In this document: positions 28,965 through 37,433 of the stretch, in pieces
Layout: each line of letters opens with the position of its first letter
Numbering within the stretch: the first letter of the stretch is position 1
Source of the DNA: Marinobacter antarcticus
Lineage (GTDB): Bacteria; Pseudomonadota; Gammaproteobacteria; Pseudomonadales; Oleiphilaceae
Assembly (NCBI RefSeq): GCF_011049865.1
Contig: NZ_DRGY01000018.1
Location: 1-44,655, forward strand
DNA length: 44,655 nt
Direction of reading: 5' to 3'
The notes under the pieces: model-generated
Seen by the model: only the letters and a program-made list of their open reading frames with translations
What the model was told of the DNA's origin: nothing
The model's database searches: none
Position numbers and translations under genes: made by a program

Positions 28965-30011
28965 TTAGCGATCGGTCAGTTTGATTTCGATGCGCCGGTT
29001 TTTCTGTAGTGCATCGGGTGTCGTGCCGTCAGCAACCGGGAAGAACTCGCCAAAACCCGCTGCGGCCATGCGTTTTTGCGGCACGTTCTGATCAGCCAGG
29101 TAGCGCACGACCGCCACAGCGCGCGCGGTCGAGAGTTCCCAGTTGGAGGGGAACTGCGGTGTATTGATGGGAATAATGTCGGTATGGCCATCAATACGCA
29201 GGATCCAGTCAAGATCGGCGGGAATGGTTTTAACCACTTCAAGCAACACGCCCGCCAGTTTATCAAGTTCACGCTTGCCCTCAGGGCCCAACTGCGCCGA
29301 GCCGGATGCGAACAGCAGTTCCGAAGGCAGCAGGAACCGATCGCCGACTATGCGGATGTTTTCGTTGGCGGCCAGGATGTTCCGAAGCCGTGAGAAAAAT
29401 TCCGACTGATACTGCTCCAGTTCGTTGACCCGCTCAGCCAGCAGAGTATTAAGGCGCCGGCTGACATCTTCCAGTTCACCGTCTTTATTTGCGGTCATTT
29501 CCTTTTGCAGGTTCAGTGCCTTGGTTATCTGCCTCAATTGGTTCTGAAGCGACGCAATCTGGTTGGAAAGGCGCAGGATCATGTTCTGCTGGCTCGACGA
29601 TAGTTCGTCCTTGCTGTCCAGTTCCTGGTTCATATTGGCCAACCGCTCAGCCCGGGCTTCGGCATCGGCGGTTTGCTGCATCAATCGGTTACGGGATGCA
29701 TCCAGCCGCTCCTGCAGACCTTCGTTCTGGGCAAGGCTGTCGCTGAAGTTGCTCTGAACGGTCAGTATTTGCTGCTCCAGAGCGTCCGTTTTGTTCTTTT
29801 CCAACCCCAGTAACTGAGATATTTCGTTCAGTCGCTGGTTTAGCTGAGCAAGTTCGGAGTTGCGATCAGACAGCGTCTGGGACAGGAAAAGCTGGCTGAC
29901 CACGTAAACCAGCAACATGAATATCACCAGCATCAGCAGCGCAGAGAGCGCGTCTACGTACCCTGGCCAGACATTTGTGGTACTGCGGCTTCGGCGTCGG
30001 GATCCGATCAT
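28965..30011 (-). CDS. OmpA-like stator-type protein with long periplasmic coiled coil
   Basis: A 348-residue protein shaped like MotB but longer. A single membrane helix (about 15-45) carries an aspartate at residue 20 in WPGYVDALSALLMLVIFMLL, the position of the MotB ion-binding aspartate. Residues ~48-210 are a heptad-rich coiled coil (for example LNQRLNEISQLLGLEKNKTD). Residues ~215-348 are an OmpA-like peptidoglycan-binding domain (DGHTDIIPINTPQFPSNWEL, ending NRRIEIKLTD). It overlaps the upstream ExbB/MotA-like gene by four bases, so the two are translated together and probably form an ion-driven complex. It does not look flagellar. The role is unknown. Confidence 0.88.
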   Translation of the reverse strand: MIGSRRRSRSTTNVWPGYVDALSALLMLVIFMLLVYVVSQLFLSQTLSDRNSELAQLNQRLNEISQLLGLEKNKTDALEQQILTVQSNFSDSLAQNEGLQERLDASRNRLMQQTADAEARAERLANMNQELDSKDELSSSQQNMILRLSNQIASLQNQLRQITKALNLQKEMTANKDGELEDVSRRLNTLLAERVNELEQYQSEFFSRLRNILAANENIRIVGDRFLLPSELLFASGSAQLGPEGKRELDKLAGVLLEVVKTIPADLDWILRIDGHTDIIPINTPQFPSNWELSTARAVAVVRYLADQNVPQKRMAAAGFGEFFPVADGTTPDALQKNRRIEIKLTDR

Positions 30012-30736
30012 AGCGAGCGGTCACCGCCGTTGAACGGGTCAACCAGATTGGTCACACCAGTCAGCCATTCTTCCAGACCGTCATAAAAGCGGTTCTGGGC
30101 ATGGCCGGCCTGTATATCGAGAAAGCCCAATATCAAAGAGCCACCCAGACCGAACAACGATGAACTAAACGCGGTGCCCATGCCTTGCAAGGGCGTCAAC
30201 AGGCCGGCTTGAAGGTCTGCAAACACCTTGCTGAAATCTCCCTGGCCCATATCCAGATTGGTAATGACCGCGCCAACGGCATTGATGGTGCCGAGCAAAC
30301 CCCAAAACGTACCGAGAAGCCCAAGGAACACCAACAGATTAATAAAGTACCGCGTTATTTCTCGCTGCTCATCCATTCGGGAATAAATGCCATCCAGAAC
30401 CGTGCGCAGTGACAGCGTAGACAGCGTGAACCGGTCGCGCTTGGAATCTTCCCCCAACTGTCGGGCGAGAGGTTTGAGCAGGCGAGGCTCCTCTAACACC
30501 GAGAGACCGGAATGACCGGTGCGGAATTGGGAAATCCAGCGCAGCTCAGGAAACAATACGAAAACCTGGCGGTAGGTGAGCCCAATCCCGACGAGCAGTA
30601 CGCAAACAATCATCAGGTTGAAAACCCAGTTGGCCATAAATGCGGTTATCAGAGGTTGATGGATCAACACGCCAACCACTGCAACAACGGCCAGGAAAAA
30701 GGTCATCCAGAAAAGGGTGTGTTTGGGATTACTCAT
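30008..30736 (-). CDS. MotA/TolQ/ExbB-like proton-channel protein
   Basis: A 242-residue membrane protein. Two helices lie near the N-terminus (about 9-55), then a cytoplasmic region, then helix 3 with FLGLLGTFWGLLGTINAVGA, the MotA/ExbB/TolQ pore pattern, and helix 4 (GTAFSSSLFGLGGSLILGFL). The ATG at 30736 has AGGAGC upstream; the open frame to 30844 adds nothing recognisable. It precedes, and overlaps by four bases, the coiled-coil OmpA-like gene, forming a stator-like pair. Length and absence of a long cytoplasmic tail exclude a ZorA defence protein. Its C-terminus (VTNLVDPFNGGDRS) is short. The coupling ion and the work done are unknown. Confidence 0.87.
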   Translation of the reverse strand: MSNPKHTLFWMTFFLAVVAVVGVLIHQPLITAFMANWVFNLMIVCVLLVGIGLTYRQVFVLFPELRWISQFRTGHSGLSVLEEPRLLKPLARQLGEDSKRDRFTLSTLSLRTVLDGIYSRMDEQREITRYFINLLVFLGLLGTFWGLLGTINAVGAVITNLDMGQGDFSKVFADLQAGLLTPLQGMGTAFSSSLFGLGGSLILGFLDIQAGHAQNRFYDGLEEWLTGVTNLVDPFNGGDRSL

Positions 30737-30837
30737 GGAGCTCCTGCTGGTGTATAGGGATTCCCACGAAACATAGCACAAACATCCTGGTTGCGAGGTA
30801 GAAGATTCGTTGGGTTCATTTGTTGATCGCACCCATG

Positions 30838-30862
30838 GATTCATATAGAGTGAATCGATTCA
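30838..30862. promoter_or_regulatory. GATTCA/TGAATC inverted repeats upstream of the AraC-type gene
   Basis: GATTCA, seven bases, TGAATC, then directly GATTCA again. The last two form the perfect 12-base palindrome TGAATCGATTCA. It lies 12 bases before the proposed AraC start, so it may be an autoregulatory operator or part of the divergent promoter region. Confidence 0.5.
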
Positions 30863-30873
30863 TAATAAATACA

Positions 30874-31839
30874 ATGGTGCGGAAAATGTTTTCCCAGTCG
30901 CTTGCCACGTCAACGATTTTCCATGGCGCTCATCCTGAAGAGGTATCGGCGTTCGTGAACCAGCATATCGGAGGCCACAGCCTGGACCTGCTCGGTGGCG
31001 AGAACCTTGCTGCGAGTCTGAGCTTTGGGGAGTTCGCAGGCTTTGGGCTATCAAGAATCAGTTATGGCAACCATGTCAGGGTCAAGTCCCCGGCACTCGA
31101 TGACATCTATCATTTTCAGGTGGTGACACGGGGGGAATGTCGCTGGCGGCATGGCGGGGAAAATTTACGGGTGCGCCGCGGTCAGGCAATGATGGTCAAT
31201 CCCGATGAAGTGATTGATCTTGAGTACACTCAGGAATGCGAAAAAGTCATTATCAAGGTGCCTGCATCGATCATGAAATCTGTTTCCAGCACCGGGAGTT
31301 CTGCGCGTGAACAGGTAGTGCGTTTTGATCGCTTGCCCATAGACATGCGGCTTTGCCCGTCGTTGATGAGCATTCTGGATGCCGTTTTTTCAGAGTTCGA
31401 AGAATCTGGCGACTCGAATCTTGGCGCTGTCACGTTGCCGTATAGGGAAATTGTTCTGAAAAAGCTGCTGAAGGTATTTCCTAACAACTGGAATGCCTCC
31501 GATAGTGTTCAACCGGTTTCACCCTCTATGGAGCGGATAATTCGTTACATTGAGGAAAATGTGAAAGAAGACATTGAGCTTGAAACGCTCTCTCAAATTT
31601 CCAACATGAGCATCCGCTCCATCTACAATGCTTTTTCAAGGGTGTTCTCAACCACCCCTAAAAGTTACGTGAAACTTGTTAAGCTCAAACGCCTGAGAAA
31701 TGATTTGTTGCATGGCCATTGCCGGAACGTCACTGAGGTTGCATTGGATTACGGCTTTAGTCACCTCGGCCGTTTTTCGTCAGACTATCGCAAACGGTTT
31801 GGTGAACTGCCCTCTGAAACCATGCGACTGGCGGGCTGA
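30874..31839 (+). CDS. AraC-family transcriptional regulator
   Basis: About 321 residues. An N-terminal cupin-like ligand domain of the AraC_binding type (YHFQVVTRGECRWRHGGE, then GQAMMVNPDEVIDLEYT) is followed by a C-terminal double helix-turn-helix at about 225-321, with MERIIRYIEENVKEDIELET, ISNMSIRSIYNAFSRVFSTT and the AraC signature ALDYGFSHLGRFSSDYRKRF. The start is uncertain: ATGs at 30835, 30874 and 30886 are in frame and none has a strong ribosome-binding site; 30874 avoids the palindrome. Its 3' end overlaps the convergent IclR gene by 55 bases. The target is unknown. It is transcribed divergently from the stator-like pair. Confidence 0.87.
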   Translation: MVRKMFSQSLATSTIFHGAHPEEVSAFVNQHIGGHSLDLLGGENLAASLSFGEFAGFGLSRISYGNHVRVKSPALDDIYHFQVVTRGECRWRHGGENLRVRRGQAMMVNPDEVIDLEYTQECEKVIIKVPASIMKSVSSTGSSAREQVVRFDRLPIDMRLCPSLMSILDAVFSEFEESGDSNLGAVTLPYREIVLKKLLKVFPNNWNASDSVQPVSPSMERIIRYIEENVKEDIELETLSQISNMSIRSIYNAFSRVFSTTPKSYVKLVKLKRLRNDLLHGHCRNVTEVALDYGFSHLGRFSSDYRKRFGELPSETMRLAG

Positions 31840-32618
31840 CCGCATATTTGGCGCGTAATCTTATCCACGCACTGACGCATCTGGTTAAACAGTTCCGAGC
31901 CCTCGATAATATCAGTATCCCGTTCAAGGCCAAGCAGCGAAATTACGGTCACGATGCTCCCGTTCAGGTCGAACACGGGCATGCTCAAGACGTTGATTTC
32001 GGGCAGATAGTCGCTGAAAAATGCGCAATAACCTTGTTCTCGGATCAACTCCAGATAACTCCCCAGCTTTTCTCTGGGAATGTCTTTTCGATTATGTTTT
32101 GGCAGCGTCCGCGACTGGCGGTAATAGTGATCGATCAGTTCCCTGCGACGTTTTTGCGGCATGCTTGCCAAATAAATTCGACCAGACGCAGAATTCAGGG
32201 CGGAAAGCTCAGCGCCAAGACGAACGTTGACCGCAACGGGTTGGCTGGAGTCGAGCCATTTTATGACAAGCGGTCCGCTGCCATTCCAGACCGTAACGGA
32301 GACGGTCTTGTCGGTTTCCTCATTTAACAGATCGACAGCCTCGTAGGACAGCTGGATCGGGTTGATACGGCGCAGTGCGGAAATGCCAAGAGTCAGGCTG
32401 GAGTTTCCGAGCGTGTACTGGGTCTGGTTAACCTGATTGATGTAATTCTTACGCAGAAGGCTCACAAGATACTTATGGGCGCGACTGGGAGACAGGTCCA
32501 ATGCGCCCGACAGTTCCTTTAACGTCGGTGGTTTTGCCGCGCTGGAAATGTAATCAAGAATGCGAAGGCCGATCTCAAGGGAGCCGATTCCTTGTCGTTT
32601 TGGGCTTTCTTCTGCCAT
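31785..32618 (-). CDS. IclR-family transcriptional regulator
   Basis: A 277-residue regulator. Residues ~10-75 form the winged helix (GLRILDYISSAAKPPTLKEL, then LSPSRAHKYLVSLLRKNYIN). Residues ~95-265 form the IclR effector domain (WLDSSQPVAVNVRLGAELSA, and the typical REQGYCAFFSDYLPEINVLS). It is on the same strand as, and just downstream of, the Liv-type transporter genes (116-base gap), so it may regulate that operon or a linked catabolic pathway. Its last 55 bases overlap the AraC gene on the opposite strand. The C-terminal tail past ITRQICGQPA is probably unstructured. Confidence 0.9.
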   Translation of the reverse strand: MAEESPKRQGIGSLEIGLRILDYISSAAKPPTLKELSGALDLSPSRAHKYLVSLLRKNYINQVNQTQYTLGNSSLTLGISALRRINPIQLSYEAVDLLNEETDKTVSVTVWNGSGPLVIKWLDSSQPVAVNVRLGAELSALNSASGRIYLASMPQKRRRELIDHYYRQSRTLPKHNRKDIPREKLGSYLELIREQGYCAFFSDYLPEINVLSMPVFDLNGSIVTVISLLGLERDTDIIEGSELFNQMRQCVDKITRQICGQPASRMVSEGSSPNRLR

Positions 32619-32734
32619 GGAGGTTGCCGTTATAAAGTTGCTTGTTGAACCGGGTGGTAAAGCATAACAGACGTCAGCATGACGGTCGGTGCCCGCTATC
32701 CCGTTACCGAAGATCCCTAACCCTTCGTGTACGT

Positions 32735-33448
32735 TTAAACACTGAGGGCGGTTTCGACTTTCTCGAGGTTTTGAGCCAGATCTTCAGAGCTGCCATCAAA
32801 ATGAACTTTTCCCTTCACGACAACTACGTGTCGATCGCATAGCTTTTTCAGCGCTTTGATGTTCTTGTCCACCACCAACGTTGAAATGCCAGACGTTCGA
32901 ATGGTCGCAATAACGCGCCAGATGTCTTCTCTGATCAGCGGTGCCAACCCTTCTGTCGCTTCATCGAGAATCATAAGCCTCGGATTGGTAACCAGGGCCC
33001 TGCCAATGGCGAGCATTTGTTGCTCCCCTCCGGAAAGTTCGGTGCCCAGGTTGGACAACCTTTCCTGAAGGCGGGGAAAGGTTGCCATAACCCGGTCGAA
33101 ATCCCACTCGGACTTGCCACTACTGTTTGGGCGGGCGGCCATCTGCAGGTGTTCCTTCACGGTCAGGTTGTGGAACATGCCCCGGCCTTCAGGAACGTAT
33201 GCGATATCGCGGCGCATGCGCTTCCAGGTTGGCAATTTGCTGATGTCCTCGCCGTCGAAATAAATGTGGCCGCTGCGCGGTAACACGATGCCCAGAATGG
33301 ACTTCAGAGTGGTTGTTTTCCCCATGCCGTTGCGGCCCATCAGGCTCATGGAATGGCCCTTTTCAAGCCGGAATGACAAGTCGTGGAGAATGTGGCTGCG
33401 ACCATAAAGGGTATTGAGGTTTTTCACTTCCAGCAGAATGGAGTTCAT
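32735..33448 (-). CDS. livF: Liv-type ABC transporter ATP-binding protein (LivF)
   Basis: A 237-residue ATPase. Walker A is GRNGMGKTTTLKS (about 38-50), the signature LSGGEQQMLAIGRALV, and Walker B with glutamate LMILDEATEGLAP. The ATEGLAP extension is diagnostic of the LivF branch. It is the last transporter gene of the livJHMGF operon and overlaps livG by four bases. With LivG it powers import through LivH/LivM. The substrate cannot be told from the ATPase. Confidence 0.94.
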   Translation of the reverse strand: MNSILLEVKNLNTLYGRSHILHDLSFRLEKGHSMSLMGRNGMGKTTTLKSILGIVLPRSGHIYFDGEDISKLPTWKRMRRDIAYVPEGRGMFHNLTVKEHLQMAARPNSSGKSEWDFDRVMATFPRLQERLSNLGTELSGGEQQMLAIGRALVTNPRLMILDEATEGLAPLIREDIWRVIATIRTSGISTLVVDKNIKALKKLCDRHVVVVKGKVHFDGSSEDLAQNLEKVETALSV

Positions 33449-34212
33449 GCGGCTTCCTCCTCGTCATCCTTACCCAGGTAGGCTTCTTTTACCCGAGGAT
33501 CATTGCGCACCTCATCTACCGTGCCGGTAATCAGGTGCGTTCCGTTGTCGAGTACGGTCAGTTGGTCGGAAAGTTCGAAAATGGCGTCCATATCGTGCTC
33601 TACGAGCACAATGCTGTAGGTTTTTTTGAGGTCGTTGAGTAGCTCGATAATGCGCAGAGACTCCTCATGGCCCATGCCAGCCATGGGCTCGTCCAACAGC
33701 AGGATACAGGGATCAGTTGCCAACACCATGGCCAGTTCCAGTTGTCGCTGTTCACCGTAGGATATTTCCGCCGCGATGGTGTTAATGCGGTCTGCCAGGC
33801 CAACCTGACACAGTGCTTTTTCTGCGGCCTCCTTGACCAGTTTATTGGCATGGCGTGAGGCAAACAGGTTAAAACTGCCCGCAAAGCGGCGCTGGGCAGC
33901 CACTGCGCAGTTTTCCAGGCAGGTGACTTCGGCATAGATGTTGGTTTTCTGGAAGCTGCGCCCGATACCACTGCGCACAAATTTCCAGGGCTTCATGCCC
34001 TCTATCTGTGCGCCCTTGTGCAGGATACAGCCGCTGGTGGGCTTCAGCGTGCCGCATAGCATGTTAAGCAAGGTGCTTTTGCCAGCCCCGTTAGGGCCGA
34101 CCACCCCGTGCAGTTGTTTATCATGGAACTGCAGCGAAATATCGTTAAGTGCCTTGATGCCACCCCAGTGTTTACTGAGGGATTCGGTTTCCAGAATGAT
34201 GTTGTTGGCCAT
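33445..34212 (-). CDS. livG: Liv-type ABC transporter ATP-binding protein (LivG)
   Basis: A 255-residue ATPase. Walker A is GPNGAGKSTLLN, the signature ISYGEQRQLELAMVLA and Walker B CILLLDEPMAGMGHEES, all intact and characteristic of LivG. GGAG lies about nine bases before the ATG at 34212. It starts two bases after the livM stop codon and overlaps livF by four bases, so it is part of one transcript. Confidence 0.94.
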   Translation of the reverse strand: MANNIILETESLSKHWGGIKALNDISLQFHDKQLHGVVGPNGAGKSTLLNMLCGTLKPTSGCILHKGAQIEGMKPWKFVRSGIGRSFQKTNIYAEVTCLENCAVAAQRRFAGSFNLFASRHANKLVKEAAEKALCQVGLADRINTIAAEISYGEQRQLELAMVLATDPCILLLDEPMAGMGHEESLRIIELLNDLKKTYSIVLVEHDMDAIFELSDQLTVLDNGTHLITGTVDEVRNDPRVKEAYLGKDDEEEAA

Positions 34213-34214
34213 GA

Positions 34215-35171
34215 TTATTTCTCCAGCAGTTTTTCAAGATAACCGGCCAGGCCTTTGCGCAGCAGCAAGACCATCAGGATGATGGCGCCGCCCATGAACA
34301 GCTTCCAGTCCTCGCTCACGTGCTCGAAAAAATACTGCAGCCCCTCGTAGGTGATCGTGCCGAGAATGGCGCCGTAAATCGTCCCCATGCCGCCGAGAAT
34401 GGACATTACCAGCGCGGTGCCGGACATCTCCCAAGTCATGAATTGCGGATTCACATAACCGTATTGCAACGCAAACAGCAAGCCGGCATAGGCCGCCAGG
34501 GTGCTGCCGATGACGTAGCTGATCAGGCGGAAAGCGAAGATGTTGTAGCCCAGCGCCTCAGTACGTTCCGGGTTCAGGCGGCTGGCTTCGATGATCCGGC
34601 CAAAACGCGAACGCAGCACGATCTTTATCGTCAGCAGGGTAATGAGCACGCCCAGCAATGCCAGGTAATAGAAATGCGTCGGGTTATCGAGATTCAGAAA
34701 GTTGAGGCCAAAAATACTGGTCTCAGGCTTGATAAAAATAAACAGGCCATCCCCGCCGCCGAATTCCAACGAGTCGAAGAAGAAATAATAGCCCATTTGC
34801 GATATCGCCAGGGTAATCATAATGAAGTAGATGCCCGATGTGCGAAGCACCACGGCGCCGATAATCAGTGCAATCAGGGCGCTGACCCCGAGGACGTAAA
34901 ACGCGTAAATCCAGAAGTTGACCGCTTCATACTCGGGGGTAAGGATGACGAACAGGTAGCCCCCCAGTCCGTAGAAGAGGGCATGTCCCAGAGTTACCAG
35001 GCCAACCCGCCCGACCAGAAAATCCAGCGACATTACAAATACGGCCAGGATCAGGATGGTGGTGATTTTCCCCACGAAGAACGAGTTGTCCTCCATGAAC
35101 AGGGGGATACAGAGGGCGATCAGGAAAAAGATCGCCAGGAAAATGCGTTCAGTGCGCTTTTCAAAAATCAT
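34215..35171 (-). CDS. livM: Liv-type ABC transporter permease (LivM)
   Basis: A 318-residue inner-membrane permease of the branched-chain amino acid transporter (BPD_transp_2) family, with about ten hydrophobic segments. Family landmarks are FVMSLDFLVGRVGLVTLGHA near the N-terminus, RFGRIIEASRLNPERTEALG for the cytoplasmic coupling loop, and MSILGGMGTIYGAILGTITY near the C-terminus. It lies 12 bases after livH and two bases before livG. The lineage also includes urea and aromatic-acid importers, so the substrate is open. Confidence 0.92.
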   Translation of the reverse strand: MIFEKRTERIFLAIFFLIALCIPLFMEDNSFFVGKITTILILAVFVMSLDFLVGRVGLVTLGHALFYGLGGYLFVILTPEYEAVNFWIYAFYVLGVSALIALIIGAVVLRTSGIYFIMITLAISQMGYYFFFDSLEFGGGDGLFIFIKPETSIFGLNFLNLDNPTHFYYLALLGVLITLLTIKIVLRSRFGRIIEASRLNPERTEALGYNIFAFRLISYVIGSTLAAYAGLLFALQYGYVNPQFMTWEMSGTALVMSILGGMGTIYGAILGTITYEGLQYFFEHVSEDWKLFMGGAIILMVLLLRKGLAGYLEKLLEK

Positions 35172-35183
35172 GTTCGGCTCCGC

Positions 35184-36047
35184 TTACTTTGCGAACAGGC
35201 CCTGGGGTTTCACCAGCAGCACCAGGATCATAAAGATGTAGATAATCATGTTGGACATGGTCGGTATCAGGACCGCCGCAAAGGTGCTGATAATCCCGAC
35301 GAGCAGGGCACCCACGAAGGCGCCCTTGATGGAGCCCATACCGCCGATGACCACCACCACGAAACAGGTAATCAGTACGCTTTCTCCCATACCCGGAACA
35401 ATGGAACTCATGGGCGCGGCGATAATGCCTGATATGGCCGCCAGCATGACGCCGATGGCAAACACAATGGTGTAGAGGCTTTTGATGTTAACGCCCAGAG
35501 CTTCAACCATTTCCCTATTGGATTCACCGGCACGAATCAGCATGCCCAGGCGCGTTTTGCTGACCAAAAAATACAACGCAGCCGCAATGGCAATGCAGAT
35601 GACAGCCGCGAAGATGCGGTAGATCGGATAGCTGGAGTTGTCGGTAAACGGCACCGAGCCGCTAAGCGCCTCTGGAACGGCCACGCCGTAAGGATCGTTG
35701 CCCCAGAGGATGCTTTGCAGGGAGTTGAAAACAAATATCATGCCGATGGTTAGCAGCACCTGGTCAAGGTGGTTGCGGTTATAGAGCCGCTGTATCAGCA
35801 TTCGCTCTATGAGTATGCCCAGCCCCAGAGCGATCACAGCCGAGAGAATGGCGGCCACAGTAAAGCTGCCGGTCAGTGCAACGAAGTACCACACCAGATA
35901 CGCGCCCACCATATACATGGAGCCGTGGGCCAGGTTGAGAATGCCCATGACGCCAAACACCAGGGTTAACCCGGAGGCGATCAGAAACAAAAGCAACCCG
36001 TACTGGACGCCATTGATAAGTTGCACAAAGAAAAGCTCAGTAGACAT
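35184..36047 (-). CDS. livH: Liv-type ABC transporter permease (LivH)
   Basis: A 287-residue permease with about eight hydrophobic segments. Clear motifs are QLINGVQYGLLLFLIASGLT at the start, GVMGILNLAHGSMYMVGAYL, RAGESNREMVEALGVNIKSL (coupling loop) and VVVIGGMGSIKGAFVGALLV. It follows livJ after about 100 bases containing a strong hairpin, and the rest of the operon follows closely. The start codon at 36047 has only a weak ribosome-binding site. Confidence 0.92.
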   Translation of the reverse strand: MSTELFFVQLINGVQYGLLLFLIASGLTLVFGVMGILNLAHGSMYMVGAYLVWYFVALTGSFTVAAILSAVIALGLGILIERMLIQRLYNRNHLDQVLLTIGMIFVFNSLQSILWGNDPYGVAVPEALSGSVPFTDNSSYPIYRIFAAVICIAIAAALYFLVSKTRLGMLIRAGESNREMVEALGVNIKSLYTIVFAIGVMLAAISGIIAAPMSSIVPGMGESVLITCFVVVVIGGMGSIKGAFVGALLVGIISTFAAVLIPTMSNMIIYIFMILVLLVKPQGLFAK

Positions 36048-36108
36048 AACGGAACCCAGCGGTTTTACGGGAAATTCAGTTCAGGTGCGGATGGGGAGCT
36101 TCGAGGAA

Positions 36109-36130
36109 GCCCCCGGCGAGTGCCGGAGGC
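36109..36130 (-). terminator. Intercistronic hairpin between livJ and livH
   Basis: Read on the minus strand, GCCTCCGGC-ACTC-GCCGGGGGC forms a nine-base-pair stem with a four-base loop, followed by a TTCCTC stretch without a long T run. It starts 17 bases after the livJ stop codon. It is likely a partial terminator or mRNA-stabilising structure that keeps the binding protein more abundant than the membrane parts. Confidence 0.6.
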
Positions 36131-36147
36131 TAGCGGAGAACCCGTGC

Positions 36148-37323
36148 TCAGAGCTTGCAGCCGCGGGCGGGATCTTCCAGCGCTTCAGCAGCGACGCTTT
36201 GCACCACGTTTACGCCATCCTTCACTTCCCGCAGATAGATATTCTGAATCGGGTTATGGGCCTTGGAGAAAGTGAATTCCCCCCTCGGGCTGTCGATGGT
36301 CAGTTTCTCCATGATGGCGATAGCGGCCTGTTTGTCCGAGATGTCGCCGTTGAGCTGGTCCAGGGTGCTGGCAATAGCTTGTCCCGCGTCATACCCCTGA
36401 ACTGCGTAGATGTCCGGGTAGTGACCGTATTCGGTATTGAAGGCCTTGCGGAACTCCCGGTTTTTGGGAACATCAAGCTCTTCTGCGTAGTGCAGGCCAG
36501 TAATCACACCCTCGGCGGCTTCACCCTGAGCTTGCAGTGTGCCTTCGGTAAGAAATCCGGAGCCCAGCAGCGGGATCTTGCCGCGCAGACCCATGGCGTC
36601 GTAATCCTTCACAAATTTGACGGCGCCGCCGCCAGCGAAAAAGGTGAATACGGCATCCGGGTTCTTGTCAGCGATGGCACTGACGTGGGACTGAAAATTA
36701 GTAGAAGGGAAGGGCAGTAGTACTTCCTCGACAATTTCACCGCCACCTGCCTCAAACGATTCTTTGAATGCATCCAGGCTCTCGCGACCCATGCCGTAGT
36801 TCCAGCTGATGGCATAAACCTTTTTATAGCCTTTCTCGAGCGCCACTTTGCCCATCGGATAAGACGGCTGCCAAGACGAAAATGACGTGCGAAATACGTT
36901 AGGTGAGCACAGTGGCCCGGTTGCAGCGGCGGAACCTGCGTTCGGGATGATCATGATGGTGTCCTTGCCCCGCAGCATCTTGATCATGCCCATGGCAACG
37001 CCAGAATGAACCGGGCCAATGACAAAGTCCGCTTTGTGTTGATTGAGCATCGAGGACGCCAGTTCCGGCGCACGGGACGGTTTGGCTTCGGTGTCCAGCT
37101 CAATGAATTCCACCGGAGATCCGTGCAGCTGTGATGCGTGTTCCTTCAAAGCTAGCTTAAGGCCGTCCCGACCCGCTTCGCCAAGTTGCGCGTAAATGCC
37201 ACTAAAAGGCAGCATGAGTCCGATTTTTATCGGATCGCCCGTAGCCGCCAGGGCGGCAGAAGAGAGTCCGGCGGTCAGTGTGGTTGCCAGTACAGTACTG
37301 GCAAGGATTGTGATCCTGCTCAT
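36148..37323 (-). CDS. livJ: Periplasmic substrate-binding protein of the Liv-type ABC importer
   Basis: A 391-residue type-I binding protein. Residues 1-26 form a Sec signal (ASTVLATTLTAGLSSAALA, cleavage after ALA). The mature start PIKIGLMLPFSGIYAQLGEA is the Peripla_BP_6 signature. The two lobes follow, with MIIPNAGSAAATGPLCSPNV and FFAGGGAVKFVKDYDAMGLR. There is one pair of cysteines (PLCSPN and the terminal ARGCKL). It resembles binding proteins of aromatic-compound importers as much as classic leucine binders, and the pca genes are 5 kb away, but the ligand is inference only. It is the first gene of the operon. Confidence 0.92.
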   Translation of the reverse strand: MSRITILASTVLATTLTAGLSSAALAATGDPIKIGLMLPFSGIYAQLGEAGRDGLKLALKEHASQLHGSPVEFIELDTEAKPSRAPELASSMLNQHKADFVIGPVHSGVAMGMIKMLRGKDTIMIIPNAGSAAATGPLCSPNVFRTSFSSWQPSYPMGKVALEKGYKKVYAISWNYGMGRESLDAFKESFEAGGGEIVEEVLLPFPSTNFQSHVSAIADKNPDAVFTFFAGGGAVKFVKDYDAMGLRGKIPLLGSGFLTEGTLQAQGEAAEGVITGLHYAEELDVPKNREFRKAFNTEYGHYPDIYAVQGYDAGQAIASTLDQLNGDISDKQAAIAIMEKLTIDSPRGEFTFSKAHNPIQNIYLREVKDGVNVVQSVAAEALEDPARGCKL

Positions 37324-37433
37324 TTCAACACCTCAGATTGTTGTTTTAAGTTCTGCTATTAGAGGCGTGAAGTCGCTGCATAAATATCCGTTTTCTGCAC
37401 AGGGGTGTCCGGTGGGTGCAGACGTTCGTTTTG

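Noticed and set aside
28965..30736. Zorya-type (ZorA/ZorB) anti-phage system
   Set aside because: The channel protein lacks the long cytoplasmic tail of ZorA, and no ZorC, ZorD or ZorE gene follows. Neighbours are a chemoreceptor and an AraC regulator.
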